This document shows positions 1 to 8,430 of a DNA stretch of 64,000 nt, one piece after another. The position numbers and the translations under genes were made by a program. Numbering within the stretch: the first letter of the stretch is position 1; each line of letters starts with the position of its first letter. A model generated the notes under the pieces. That model worked only from the letters and a program-made list of their open reading frames with translations, searched no databases and was not told where the DNA came from. The stretch is from an uncultured Lachnospiraceae bacterium. GTDB taxonomy: Bacteria; Bacillota_A; Clostridia; Lachnospirales; Lachnospiraceae. Location of the stretch: NCBI GenBank assembly GCA_947564305.1, contig CANOBT010000003.1, positions 1-64,000 on the forward strand. Direction: 5' to 3'.

Positions 1-486
1 TTTTTATCACTGCTTTTAAGGCAGACTGTGAAAATACATATGGTCCTTCCAAACGATTCCACCAGGATTGCAGATGAAAAAGCACTGCTGATCATGGACA
101 TCCTGGTGGAACTTGAAGATGGCAGTCTTGCAAATGTGGAATGTCAAAAAAGCGGTTACAAATTCCCGGGTGAGCGCTGCGCCTGTTATTCTTCCGATTT
201 ATTATTGCACCAGTATAGACGGGTCAGAAGTGAAAAGAAAGAAGGATTCAGCTATAAAGATATAAAAAAGGTATACACCATCGTCCTGTTTGAGAAAAGC
301 CCGGAAGAGTTCCATAAATTTCCGGAGAACTATATCCATAGGATGAAGCAGAAATCTGATATGGGTCTTGAAATGAATCTGCTTCAGGAATACTTGTTCA
401 TCCCTCTTGACATTTTCCGTGGAAACCTCCAAAATAAAGGTATCGAAAACGATTTGGCAGCGTGGCTGACCTTTCATTCCGAATAG
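1..486 (+). pseudogene. Rpn-like PD-(D/E)XK nuclease/transposase fragment (copy 1)
   Basis: The frame is open from base 1, reads FLSLLLRQTVKIHMVLPND and continues to a stop at 484-486, so the true start lies left of the window and the GTG at 28 is only an internal codon. The segment MDILVELEDG...ANVECQKSG is the nuclease core of the PD-(D/E)XK 'transposase' family, where acidic residues and a Q-K follow the strand. Family members usually continue well past the AAWLTF motif with a second half and a charged coiled-coil tail. Here the frame stops at FHSE, so the 3' half is lost. A second, differently damaged copy lies at 838. The call is a decayed fragment; the family is clear but activity is unlikely. 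Confidence 0.7.
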
Positions 487-502
487 AATGGAGGTGATGC
501 CT

Positions 503-592
503 ATGAAAAATCATTTTGATTTTAAGGATGTGCTGACGTTTGGCATATTCCTTTTGGCATTGCTTACATTTATCTTTACCTTTTGTAAGTAG
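503..592 (+). CDS. Holin-like small membrane toxin (Hol-Tox type)
   Basis: A 29-codon ORF starts at ATG 503, 6-7 bases after a perfect ribosome binding site (GGAGGTG, 490-496), and ends at TAG 590. The peptide has a short polar N-terminus (MKNHFDFKD), one hydrophobic helix (residues 10-27, LTFGIFLLALLTFIFTF) and a CK end. Size, layout and the LALLTFI core match the putative holin-like toxin family of Firmicutes, small membrane peptides of type I toxin-antitoxin loci. A bidirectional terminator and a convergent antisense RNA with a near-consensus promoter follow directly, as such loci require. It sits between two decayed nuclease copies, so it may have arrived with them. Toxicity is inferred from family and context. 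Confidence 0.72.
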   Translation: MKNHFDFKDVLTFGIFLLALLTFIFTFCK

Positions 593-600
593 CCATACAT

Positions 601-691
601 AGAAAAACCACCCCAAAACTTTGGCCAAGTGAGTGGGTGGCTTTCTATCTAAACATTTGGTCAACCCACCTTGTGGGCGGTTGCTCTTTAT
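601..691 (-). ncRNA. Candidate antisense RNA antitoxin
   Basis: A minus-strand promoter (698-726) predicts a start near 691, and the shared terminator ends the transcript near 601, giving an RNA of about 90 nt. Its 5' part contains a hairpin (AACCGCCCACAAGGTGGGTT, roughly 662-682) and its 3' part is the terminator stem, which is complementary to the toxin mRNA 3' end. This architecture matches par/Fst-like and Hol-Tox type I systems. The transcript boundaries are inferred. Confidence 0.6.
608..640. terminator. Bidirectional terminator shared by toxin mRNA and antisense RNA
   Basis: CCACCC at 608-613 pairs with GGGTGG at 635-640. On the plus strand the stem is followed by CTTTCTATCT. On the minus strand it is followed by TTTTTCT (from AGAAAAA, 601-607). 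One hairpin therefore serves both convergent transcripts and gives toxin mRNA and antisense RNA complementary 3' ends. Confidence 0.65.
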
Positions 692-697
692 GTTGTC

Positions 698-726
698 AAT
701 ATAACATATCTGCCAATTTAGTTCAA
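698..726 (-). promoter_or_regulatory. Sigma-A promoter of the antisense RNA
   Basis: Read on the minus strand: -35 TTGAAC (complement of 721-726), a spacer of exactly 17 bases (704-720), and -10 TATATT (complement of 698-703). The predicted start is about 7 bases further on. Match and spacing are close to consensus. Confidence 0.68.
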
Positions 727-837
727 GAGGTTTTAGGAGAAATATATAGTGCTGTTAATTCGTGACTTATAATCAATTTCCACCGCTAATGCCGCATAAA
801 TGCTATGCTGCGGTTCTTTGGTGTTTATTTTGATTAA

Positions 838-1134
838 GAAGTCTTTTACAGTTTATACATTCCGGAGAGACTGGAAGAATTTTTATCACTGCTTTTAAGG
901 CAGACTGTGAAAATACATATGGTCCTTCCAAACGATTCCACCAGGATTGCAGATGAAAAAGCACTATTGATCATGGATATCCTGGTGGAACTTGAAGACG
1001 GCAGTTTTACAAATGTGGAATGTCAAAAAAGCGGCTGCAAATTTCTGAAGAACTATATCCATAGGATGAAGCAGGAATCTGATACGGGCCTTGAAATGAA
1101 TCTGCTTCAGGAATATGGTGTAGTTGATGATTGA
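838..1134 (+). pseudogene. Rpn-like nuclease fragment (copy 2, internal deletion)
   Basis: The frame opens after a TAA at 835 and reads EVFYSLYIPERLEEFLSLLL, then repeats copy 1 nearly exactly (bases 880-1050 against 1-170). After CKF it jumps straight to LKNYIHRMKQ, a deletion of roughly 45 codons relative to copy 1, and ends at TGA 1132. With copy 1 this makes a direct repeat around the toxin/antisense locus. It is a remnant, not a working gene. Confidence 0.7.
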
Positions 1135-1273
1135 TGAACAGCAGGAGAAGATTGAGAAGCAGAGGGAGCAGATTAAAGAGCGGGACGATAAACTCAAAGA
1201 ATGGGGTGATAAAATGGAGACCCTGCTTAAAGAAAATGCAGAGCTAAAGAGCCAGCTTGCAGAGAAAAAATAG
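1127..1273 (+). pseudogene. Coiled-coil tail of the Rpn-like protein, now a separate 48-codon frame
   Basis: From ATG 1127 to TAG 1271 the frame encodes 48 residues, almost all charged or polar (MIDEQQEKIEKQREQIKERD...LAEKK) with heptad spacing. Such tails are typical of the C-terminus of PD-(D/E)XK transposase-family proteins. It overlaps the end of copy 2 in another frame and has no good ribosome binding site, so it is best read as that protein's 3' end after a frame-breaking deletion. Confidence 0.55.
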
Positions 1274-1303
1274 AATTATCAGGGCAAAGCGGGGGAGGTC
1301 CTC

Positions 1304-1342
1304 AAAACAGAACAAGACAGAGGTTTTCCCCTGTCCTGTTCC
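1304..1342 (-). terminator. Terminator of the HTH gene
   Basis: On the minus strand GAACAGGACAGGG (complement of 1330-1342) pairs with a near-complementary arm (1310-1322), loop GAAAACCT, followed by TGTTTT (1304-1309). It lies just past the stop of the minus-strand HTH gene. Confidence 0.55.
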
Positions 1343-1353
1343 GCTTCCTGCCA

Positions 1354-1617
1354 TTACTCCTGTGAATCCTCTTTGGTGCCGTCAATCAGATAGTCATAAG
1401 AAACATTGAAAACCTCGGACAGGGCTTTGAGTTCAAGGTCAGTTACATACCTCTGCTTGGTCTCAATCCTTGTAATCACGTTCTTGTCCATGTCATAGCC
1501 TGCAAGTTGGAGCCTGTAGGCTAAGTCCCTCTGGGAATAGTGGTTCTGTTTCCGCAGTTCGATGAGCTGGCGGCTGACAAGGTTCTTTTCTCCGTTGGGT
1601 GTTCTTGGTTTTGGCAT
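1354..1617 (-). CDS. XRE-family helix-turn-helix regulator, 87 aa
   Basis: A small cytoplasmic DNA-binding protein. The start MPKPRTPNGE (ATG complement at 1615-1617) is preferred over the longer frame to 1653 because AGGAGG lies just upstream of it on the minus strand (complement of about 1622-1630). Residues 14-75 form one XRE domain: LRKQNHYSQRDLAYRLQLAG (helices 1-2), then MDKNVITRIETKQRYV (recognition and following helix), then LKALSEVFNVSYDYLI. The family binds DNA as dimers. No target is evident; it is transcribed away from the large surface-protein gene and could control it or itself. Confidence 0.8.
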   Translation of the reverse strand: MPKPRTPNGEKNLVSRQLIELRKQNHYSQRDLAYRLQLAGYDMDKNVITRIETKQRYVTDLELKALSEVFNVSYDYLIDGTKEDSQE

Positions 1618-2015
1618 AATAAATCCTCCTTCTACACGTCTCGTTTTTCGCACTTTCTATTGAGAGTACTCCTTAAAAATCATACAGTGGATTGTAAAAA
1701 TGAGACAGATGGAATTTATTTCAAAAAAGTTTATGATTTTTGGTAAAAATGCATGGTTCTTTCAGGGAAATCTTGTCATACATTAGTTTTAGAAAGAAGG
1801 CTTATCAAATTAAAGAAACAGCCGATAACAATTATAAGGATAACAGGCCTGTTCTGCGCATCTATAAGAATGAATGCAAAGATAAGCCTGTTCACAAGGC
1901 TATAATGCAAAGTTTTTGTCGAATTACAGTTGAAAAGATTGTATTTTGCAGACTTTTGTATTATAGTGAAACATATAAAAAATCATGCAAGTCAGGATTA
2001 TGGGGATGTGTTGAG

Positions 2016-5000
2016 ATGATCAGAGACAAAATAATACAAAAAAGGATTAGAGGGAAAGCGTTAGCGGTGGCAATGACTGCGGTCATGGCATCGCTTTTTG
2101 TGCCGATGGTTGGGAAGGCGGCGGATGAGATACCGGATACATTTAAAGAGACTATACCAATAGACACATTGGATGCAAAGGCGGTTGAGATAGGGACAGA
2201 GAGTGGAGGATGTCCAGGTCATACGATTACAGGTAATCAGCCTGACGCAAAAAATAGTATTATTGTTAGAAGTGGTGTGCATTATATACAATTGGTGGAT
2301 GCAAATGTTACTTCAACTGCGAGTGTGCTGCAAATACTTGGAGATGCAAAAGTTAACTTAATTTTGGAGAATAACAATGCCTTGACAGGCGGCAATGCTG
2401 GAATTAATGTTTCTCAGGATGCAACGCTTAATATTATGGAAAAAAAAGGAACGAGTGGAACTCTGAAAGTTAAAGCTACCGGAGAGGGCGCTGGCATTGG
2501 CGGAGAAGGTGCAGGAACAGGTACCACGGCAGGTTTTATTACTATTGAAAGTGGTACAATAATTGCTCAAGGGGGGAATAGAGCAGCTGGGATTGGCGGC
2601 ACGGATGGCGGAGGAGTTAAAGGTGTTACAATTAATGGGGGAACCGTAGTTGCTAAAGGAGGAGACGGAATTAAAGGCCAAGAGATGGTGGGAGGATTTA
2701 TATCCACAAAAACATCAGGTGCACCAGGTATTGGACATGGAAATACAGGGTCTAGCGGTGAAATCGCAATTAATGGTGGAAAGGTGACCGCCATAGGAGG
2801 AAAAAATCTAGATAAAGATGGAAATACAATTGGGAATGCGTATGGAATTTCAGGTAGAAGGCTCTCTTCGGATGCTCGAGGCGGGAGCACAGTTATTGTA
2901 TCTGATGAAATACATGTAGATAAAGATGATTTGAGTGGTCTAGTATGGGATTTAAAAAGAGAAAATGGGGTGCTTAAAACATCAGGAGGGACAGAAATAG
3001 ATGATTCTAATTTTATGGCAGAGATTATGTCTGCTGATAAAGTGACTGTTCCTCATGGGGCAATATGTACAGTACACAATCATGCGGAAATGCCAGAGGG
3101 ATTTCAGGCGGACTTTAATGATAATAGTAATAATGAGTTAGATAAGGATGGAAATCGAATAAAGAATACACTGATAATCCCGACGGGCACATCATTTAAG
3201 ATTCCAGCAGGTAAAGTGTTTAACGTTGAGGGTATCGTTATAGGTTATCCTAATGCTACGATTGTTAATCCTGAACAAATGAAATTCCAATCTGGAAACA
3301 GTGACCGATATCTAGATCCAAATATGAAGTATAAGGTTTCTTTTGATCCTACTTTACATGTCATAATGAAAAAAGAAAAGTTCCCTTATAAAGGCAAGGC
3401 TTATGAAACGAAAGATAGGATAGATAATGAGATATTTTCAGTGCAGACAACTTGCTTTGCTACGATTAATGATACGAGAGTAGAGTGTGCTATTGATATT
3501 GATTCCTATGATTATAGTTTTGAGTGGAATGGGACTCTGAATACATCAAAACCAAATTATGATATTGAAAAAAATGGAGTAAAAGACGCAGGAAATTATA
3601 AGGTTACTTTTACTTATGGCTCTACTGTACCACATTCGAAAGAGTTTGTTGTTGAGCCGCTTTCTATTAAGGATCCTGGGGTTGAAGTGGTTAAGATTCC
3701 TGATAAACAATACAAAGGGGATTATTTTACAGAAACTGATTTTTTAAACGAAGTGGTGGTGACATATAATAAAGAGCCTGTGTCTAGCTCGGATTATACT
3801 GTGGATGTAGAGCAAAAAGATAATAACAAAAATGTAGGAGATGGTGAAATTACTCTCATAGGTAAAGGAAACTTTACAGATACACGCAAGGTTCCTTTTA
3901 AGATAACACAGATTGTTGTAGATAATGATAATACAGTTGTGACATTGGAAAATAATGCCGATTGGGAGATTGAGTATGATGGTTCTACACATAAGCCGGC
4001 GGTGGATACGGTTACAGTAAAACCGGACGGATCGGCCCCGATTGAATTAAGCCAGAATGACTATAAGGTAGAGTTGGAAGGTACAACAGCAAAAGATGAT
4101 TTTATTAATGCAGGTGTTATCAAGGTGAGGATTACGCCAAAGAATAATAGCTTTAAAGGAGAGTATGTTGGAGAGTTTACAATAAAGCGTAGAAAGGTAA
4201 AAGTTCAATCTATAAAACCTTTGGCTACGAGACCATATAATGCAAAAGCAGATATTGCAATTGATGATGATATTGTGGTGGATCTTAGAGCTGATGGCGT
4301 TAATAAGGACATTATTTTACCCCGAGATAGGGCTGAAGGTATTGAATTGCCTACAGGTGTAATAGGCATTATAGCGGATGAAAATGGAAATCCGTTAGAG
4401 AATGCTGTGGTTAAACCGGAAGGTCAGAGTTATAGTCAGGTGGTTCTTGATGATATACCTCTTTCTGGAAAAGGAGGGAATAATTATTCTATAGAAGGAA
4501 CGTATACAGTAGCTGGTGATTCAGAAGGAAATTACAAGTTATTGAATCCTATTATAATTACAAAACGAGGAGCACCTACGATTCAGGTTACGGGGGAGGC
4601 CATTCCAGATGAAAATAATGATCCCAGATTTATATGTAAATTGACTGTTACCGCGGCATCAGGAGTGATAGATCCAGATAGTCAAGCATATTGCTTTAGA
4701 TACACAGATGGCGAAGAACTTCCAGAAGATCCTAGTACATGGGGAGATAGTATAGATTTAGATAAATTGTCTTTTGACAACATCGAACCATATCATCAGG
4801 AGAAGTTTTATGTGGTGCTTAGAGGAACTTCTAACGTGGAAGGGACAAAAGATCCATACCTTTGTACAGTAGACATTCCTAAATATCCACGTAAAGCAGG
4901 TCCGCCGGAGGGAGAATGCAGCCTTACAGCAAGCGAAACACCGAATGAAGACGGAGAGTCATACAAATTGACTGTTACACCTGAGCAACAGTATGATGGA

Positions 5001-6383
5001 TATGGTCGTGGAATCTATCTGTATAGTTTATCTGAAGATGGAGAGTATTTTGAAGACCCAGGTGTATTATTTGATAACGTGGCACCGAATTCAAAATATA
5101 CGGCATATATAAAATACGCGGAGACTGATTTGTATACGCAGAGTGAAACGGCAACACCTACGAATGAGGTTGAAACGAAGGAAGGAGAAATTCAGCAGCC
5201 GACGGTTACATGCGGGGAAACTACAGCAAGTGAAGGAGAAATTCATTTCTCCGGTACAGCAAATGTAACGATAAATTATCCTGGAAAATTGCCAGGTTAT
5301 GAAATCCGCTATACATTAGACGGCGGACGGCCGAATAATCAAAGTGCTCTATATACGGAACCAATTACAGTTACTGGGAATACTACGATTAATGCATTTG
5401 TCATTGTTCCGGGCGCGGGCAGCAGTAAACTGACAACAGTATCGTTGATAAATGATGGCGGTACGAACGATCCGAATAACCCGAATAATCCATCAACCGG
5501 TATGGAGGTAGAACTCCAGCAATTAACACAAGATACTACGCCGGCTTTGATAGCAAATACAGGTTTGGCTGGAAGATGGAGTGACGAAGAGGCATTTAAA
5601 GAAATTTCAGCAGAGTTAGCAACACCAATTCTTAATCAAAGAGGATATGAAAATAATAATATCACTTATGCTGATTTGAAAATTAAGATTAAGGGAACGG
5701 ACAGATATGCTACGGAAGAAGATTTCAAAAATGCTAAAGATGGAATTATCAGAGTAACCGTTACAATGGATCAGCTGAAAGCGATTGGGCTTCCTGCAAG
5801 TTATGATGCAACAAACCACAATTTTGCAGTAACACATATGTTCTCTATGGGAACTACTGCGGGAACAGTAGAAGCTATAGGGTCGGCTCATAATTACGGT
5901 AAGTCAAGTGATGGAAAATCAATTTCATTCGACTTGAAGGGAACATCACCGGTTGCATTTGGTTGGGCAGATATCAATAATAGTGATCCGACACCGATTG
6001 ATCCTAATGATCCAACGAATCCGACAGATCCGACGGATCCAAATAACCCGACAGATCCAACAGACCCGACCAATCCGACGGATCCAACGGATCCAAATAA
6101 TCCGACGAATGATCCGAACACGCTAACAGCTGATGGAGAACCGAGAAGCGGAGATGACGGAACCACAACCAACACCGACGCAGGAACCCAGGGCGTATCG
6201 GACGATGCAGCCAGTGCTCTTTCCGGCATTATGCCGAAGACAGGCGATCCGCTTTCATTCGTACCGTGGATTGCAGCAGCAGTGTTAAGTGTGGCAGCTA
6301 TCGTGTACTTCGGAACGAGAAAGACTGGCAAGAAGAAAAAACAGACCGTGAAGAAGACACAGGCTGCAAAGAAAAAGAAATAA
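2016..6383 (+). CDS. Large sortase-anchored surface protein with beta-helix, repeat and chitobiase-C-like domains
   Basis: The frame is open from 1740, but ATG 2016 is preferred: the encoded protein (1455 aa) then starts with a classic signal peptide (MIRDKIIQKRIRGK, hydrophobic AVAMTAVMASLFVPMVG, cleavage near AWA-like GKA-AD, residue 35). Residues about 85-250 are rich in GGNAGI/GAGIGG/TINGGTV repeats typical of parallel beta-helix or Cthe_2159-like carbohydrate-binding modules. Then follow several beta-sandwich repeats (MBG/YDG-like) and, near 1060-1140, a chitobiase C-terminal-like module (EIRYTLDGGRPN...INAFV). A DP(T/N)NP linker leads to MPKTGD (residue 1406), a membrane helix and a Lys-rich tail, so sortase should anchor it to the wall. 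M replaces the usual L of LPXTG. Probable adhesin or glycan-binding protein; the ligand is unknown. Confidence 0.8.
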   Translation: MIRDKIIQKRIRGKALAVAMTAVMASLFVPMVGKAADEIPDTFKETIPIDTLDAKAVEIGTESGGCPGHTITGNQPDAKNSIIVRSGVHYIQLVDANVTSTASVLQILGDAKVNLILENNNALTGGNAGINVSQDATLNIMEKKGTSGTLKVKATGEGAGIGGEGAGTGTTAGFITIESGTIIAQGGNRAAGIGGTDGGGVKGVTINGGTVVAKGGDGIKGQEMVGGFISTKTSGAPGIGHGNTGSSGEIAINGGKVTAIGGKNLDKDGNTIGNAYGISGRRLSSDARGGSTVIVSDEIHVDKDDLSGLVWDLKRENGVLKTSGGTEIDDSNFMAEIMSADKVTVPHGAICTVHNHAEMPEGFQADFNDNSNNELDKDGNRIKNTLIIPTGTSFKIPAGKVFNVEGIVIGYPNATIVNPEQMKFQSGNSDRYLDPNMKYKVSFDPTLHVIMKKEKFPYKGKAYETKDRIDNEIFSVQTTCFATINDTRVECAIDIDSYDYSFEWNGTLNTSKPNYDIEKNGVKDAGNYKVTFTYGSTVPHSKEFVVEPLSIKDPGVEVVKIPDKQYKGDYFTETDFLNEVVVTYNKEPVSSSDYTVDVEQKDNNKNVGDGEITLIGKGNFTDTRKVPFKITQIVVDNDNTVVTLENNADWEIEYDGSTHKPAVDTVTVKPDGSAPIELSQNDYKVELEGTTAKDDFINAGVIKVRITPKNNSFKGEYVGEFTIKRRKVKVQSIKPLATRPYNAKADIAIDDDIVVDLRADGVNKDIILPRDRAEGIELPTGVIGIIADENGNPLENAVVKPEGQSYSQVVLDDIPLSGKGGNNYSIEGTYTVAGDSEGNYKLLNPIIITKRGAPTIQVTGEAIPDENNDPRFICKLTVTAASGVIDPDSQAYCFRYTDGEELPEDPSTWGDSIDLDKLSFDNIEPYHQEKFYVVLRGTSNVEGTKDPYLCTVDIPKYPRKAGPPEGECSLTASETPNEDGESYKLTVTPEQQYDGYGRGIYLYSLSEDGEYFEDPGVLFDNVAPNSKYTAYIKYAETDLYTQSETATPTNEVETKEGEIQQPTVTCGETTASEGEIHFSGTANVTINYPGKLPGYEIRYTLDGGRPNNQSALYTEPITVTGNTTINAFVIVPGAGSSKLTTVSLINDGGTNDPNNPNNPSTGMEVELQQLTQDTTPALIANTGLAGRWSDEEAFKEISAELATPILNQRGYENNNITYADLKIKIKGTDRYATEEDFKNAKDGIIRVTVTMDQLKAIGLPASYDATNHNFAVTHMFSMGTTAGTVEAIGSAHNYGKSSDGKSISFDLKGTSPVAFGWADINNSDPTPIDPNDPTNPTDPTDPNNPTDPTDPTNPTDPTDPNNPTNDPNTLTADGEPRSGDDGTTTNTDAGTQGVSDDAASALSGIMPKTGDPLSFVPWIAAAVLSVAAIVYFGTRKTGKKKKQTVKKTQAAKKKK
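5994..6120 (+). repeat. In-frame DPTNPTDP coding repeat
   Basis: Degenerate GATCCAACGGATCCAAAT-type units encode alternating DPTNP, TDPTDP and NNP blocks. They form a rigid, extended wall-spanning linker just before the sorting signal. Such arrays change length by slippage or recombination. Confidence 0.75.
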
Positions 6384-6422
6384 TGGGTTGAATATCAAAT
6401 CCATAAGATGAAAAAATAAGAA

Positions 6423-6470
6423 AGAGAAACAGAGAGGGTATACAGATAAGTATACCCTCTCTGTTTCTCT
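6423..6470 (+). terminator. Perfect 21-bp inverted repeat, terminator of the surface-protein gene
   Basis: Bases 6423-6443 are the exact reverse complement of 6450-6470 with a six-base loop (AGATAA). The 3' arm ends in a pyrimidine tract (CTGTTTCTCT) rather than a pure T run. It starts 40 bases after the stop codon. The stretch 6471-6716 beyond it is AT-rich and holds no gene, only possible promoter elements for the next operon (TTGACC at 6633, TATAAT at 6660, spacing not ideal). Confidence 0.7.
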
Positions 6471-6716
6471 AAGATTCAGTCAGTCTGCATCTACATTATA
6501 AAAATTTTAAATTAATGATTCTATATACATTAGAAATAAAATAATTGCTTTAGCAATAAAATTTCACAGAAAACAGTAGAATTATTTTTAGTTATATGGT
6601 ATAATTTTTTTCAGACAAAAGCGGAAAAGTTGTTGACCATGTAGTAAAAAGCGTGATATTATAATAAGGCACCGCATAGAATAGATTGGAAGATTGTTTG
6701 TAAAGGGGTGATTAGT

Positions 6717-6896
6717 ATGACTGAAGCGAATGTTGTAATGGACAGATTTATGGAGAAGCTTGGTGATGACAAGTTTAAAAAGGAAAATCAGCCTAATGAC
6801 GGTCCTGAGATTAGTCAGGATTTTATTGAAGAGCAGTTAAGGTCATATTCAAAACTCTTACAGTCGAATATTGTAGATGCGGCACTGAATGAATAA
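6717..6896 (+). CDS. Small acidic protein heading the alarmone-synthetase operon, 59 aa
   Basis: Start ATG 6717 is chosen because AAAGGGG (6701-6707) then has normal spacing; the in-frame GTG at 6708 abuts it. The product (MTEANVVMDRFMEKLGDD...) is highly charged, has no membrane segment or cysteines, and ends in a predicted amphipathic helix (QDFIEEQLRSYSKLLQSNIV). No family was recognised. The stop lies 14 bases before the RelA/SpoT gene, so the two are almost surely cotranscribed. It could be a regulator or antitoxin-like partner of that enzyme, but this is inference from position only. Confidence 0.6.
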   Translation: MTEANVVMDRFMEKLGDDKFKKENQPNDGPEISQDFIEEQLRSYSKLLQSNIVDAALNE

Positions 6897-6910
6897 GAGG
6901 CGGAAGTAAT

Positions 6911-7804
6911 ATGCTGAAGACGGCGGAAGAACAGGCTGATTTTTGTACAGAGTTTAATATATCGGAAAGCAGATTTAGAGATTCCCAGTTAACCTGGGAG
7001 GAACTGGAAGAGATTGCAGAGGATTTTGAACTTAAAAGGAATGAACATCAAAACACTGTAAAGCAATATGCGGAGACATTACAGAAGTGTTTAGGTGTTC
7101 ATTCTTTGAGTTATAGAGTGAAAGATACAAAACATTTGATAGAAAAAATTATCCGTAAAAATCCAAAATATCTGGGTGCAGGAGATGCTTTATCTAAAAA
7201 TAACTATGAGAAGAAAATTACGGATTTGATGGGAATCCGCATTTTGCTTTTATTTAAAGAAGACTGGCTTGAAGTTCATGAATTTCTTATGGGAAAATAT
7301 AAAGATATATTAATAGAGACACCATTTGCATATGTACGGGAGGGGGACAGTACCAGTTTATATGAGGGGAAAATTGAAATAAGGAACGAGAAACCTTACA
7401 GGTCAGTCCACTATGTTATCCGCTCAGACCAGGGCCTGGGAATTGAGGTACAGGTACGTACTTTATTTGAAGAGGCATGGAGTGAGATTGACCATAAGCT
7501 GCGTTACCCTTACGATTTGTCAAATGAGATGCTAGCCAGCTATATAAATATCATGAACCGTCTCACCGGAATGGCTGATGAAATGGGAACATTTATCCAT
7601 AGCTATATTAAAAATTTCCAGGAGAGCCTGTATGCCGGTGTTACAGATGATAATGAAGTATACCAGTTTATTTTGCAGGAGATAGAAAAATGTGAAAACG
7701 AAGAAGTGAAGCAGGTCATCGTCGATAAAATTAAGCAGGCTGATAATTTCCGTGAGATGAAAAAGATGAGAGATTTACTGAAAAATATTTTAGAGTATAG
7801 ATAA
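6911..7804 (+). CDS. RelA/SpoT-domain alarmone synthetase-like protein, 297 aa
   Basis: The product carries a RelA/SpoT nucleotidyltransferase domain, which moves pyrophosphate from ATP to GTP/GDP (ppGpp synthesis) or, in toxic relatives, to other acceptors. Visible motifs: SLSYRVKDTKHLIEKI (65-80), DLMGIRILLLF (105-115), KPYRSVHYVI (161-170) and EVQVRTLFEEAWSEIDH (179-195), corresponding to the substrate-binding and catalytic strands. There is no HD hydrolase, TGS or ACT domain, so it is a small stand-alone synthetase with about 100 C-terminal helical residues. Ribosome binding site AGGCGGAAG. It is the middle gene of a three-gene operon (14-base gaps each side), unlike the housekeeping RelP/RelQ genes, which raises the toxSAS possibility. 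Confidence 0.8.
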   Translation: MLKTAEEQADFCTEFNISESRFRDSQLTWEELEEIAEDFELKRNEHQNTVKQYAETLQKCLGVHSLSYRVKDTKHLIEKIIRKNPKYLGAGDALSKNNYEKKITDLMGIRILLLFKEDWLEVHEFLMGKYKDILIETPFAYVREGDSTSLYEGKIEIRNEKPYRSVHYVIRSDQGLGIEVQVRTLFEEAWSEIDHKLRYPYDLSNEMLASYINIMNRLTGMADEMGTFIHSYIKNFQESLYAGVTDDNEVYQFILQEIEKCENEEVKQVIVDKIKQADNFREMKKMRDLLKNILEYR

Positions 7805-7818
7805 ACAGGTGGATTGCC

Positions 7819-8349
7819 ATGGACAAGAAGCAGATAAAAAAACTGAAAGAAGAATTAAATGCATCTTTTACAGATGAATATATACGAAATGCAGGAGTGC
7901 TCATCCATAGATTGGCGGAGCGGTTTTATGAAGAGAACCATTTAGCGGGAAAGGTTTATTTTAATGATGATATATTTGAGTATTGCCTGATAGATATTTT
8001 GGTAGATATAGCACGATTAAAATATTTCCATGACATCAGCCGAGTGAATTATATAAAATTTATTGCCTATACCGCATCATGGTGTTTAAAGAGAAAACCG
8101 TTTCAGATTATAGAAGGCTGTGACGAAGAGTACATATATGTCAATGAGAGATTTGCGCTGACATTACTTCTCCAAGCCGTAAACTGTTATGATGAGAGTG
8201 TAAATTATTATGCCGAAGATCAGGAGGAACTTGTAAAGGGTATCGGACAGATTTATTATCATCTCAAGTATAGGAATACAAATCCTCAGACATTGGAATT
8301 GCTGTTGATTGGATGGGAAAATGGAAAGAGGGTTTATGCTGTGAGTTAA
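7819..8349 (+). CDS. Conserved-looking helical protein downstream of the alarmone synthetase, 176 aa
   Basis: The start ATG 7819 lies 14 bases after the synthetase stop with AGGTGG upstream. The product is predicted all-helical and soluble (KKLKEELNASFTDEYIRNAG; DIFEYCLIDILVDIARLKYF), with no known catalytic signature; the single FHD is not in an HD-hydrolase context. No family was recognised. Tight coupling to the synthetase suggests a functional partner, for example an antitoxin or a sensor, but the sequence does not decide. A strong terminator follows 25 bases later and closes the operon. Confidence 0.6.
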   Translation: MDKKQIKKLKEELNASFTDEYIRNAGVLIHRLAERFYEENHLAGKVYFNDDIFEYCLIDILVDIARLKYFHDISRVNYIKFIAYTASWCLKRKPFQIIEGCDEEYIYVNERFALTLLLQAVNCYDESVNYYAEDQEELVKGIGQIYYHLKYRNTNPQTLELLLIGWENGKRVYAVS

Positions 8350-8373
8350 AAATAGTCAAATAGTGTGAAAGGT

Positions 8374-8405
8374 AAATCCCTGGACAGGCTGAAGTCCAGG
8401 GATTT
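8374..8405 (+). terminator. Intrinsic terminator of the alarmone-synthetase operon
   Basis: AAATCCCTGGAC (8374-8385) pairs perfectly with GTCCAGGGATTT (8394-8405), loop AGGCTGAA, ending in a T run. The same AAATCCCTGGA...TCCAGGGATTT stem occurs after the gene ending at 12059. Confidence 0.85.
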
Positions 8406-8430
8406 TTAGAAAGCTAAAGAATCTATCTCT

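Noticed and set aside
5894..6331. Antisense ORF across the DPTNP repeat
   Set aside because: Open only because of the repeat's base composition; no start signal and low-complexity product.
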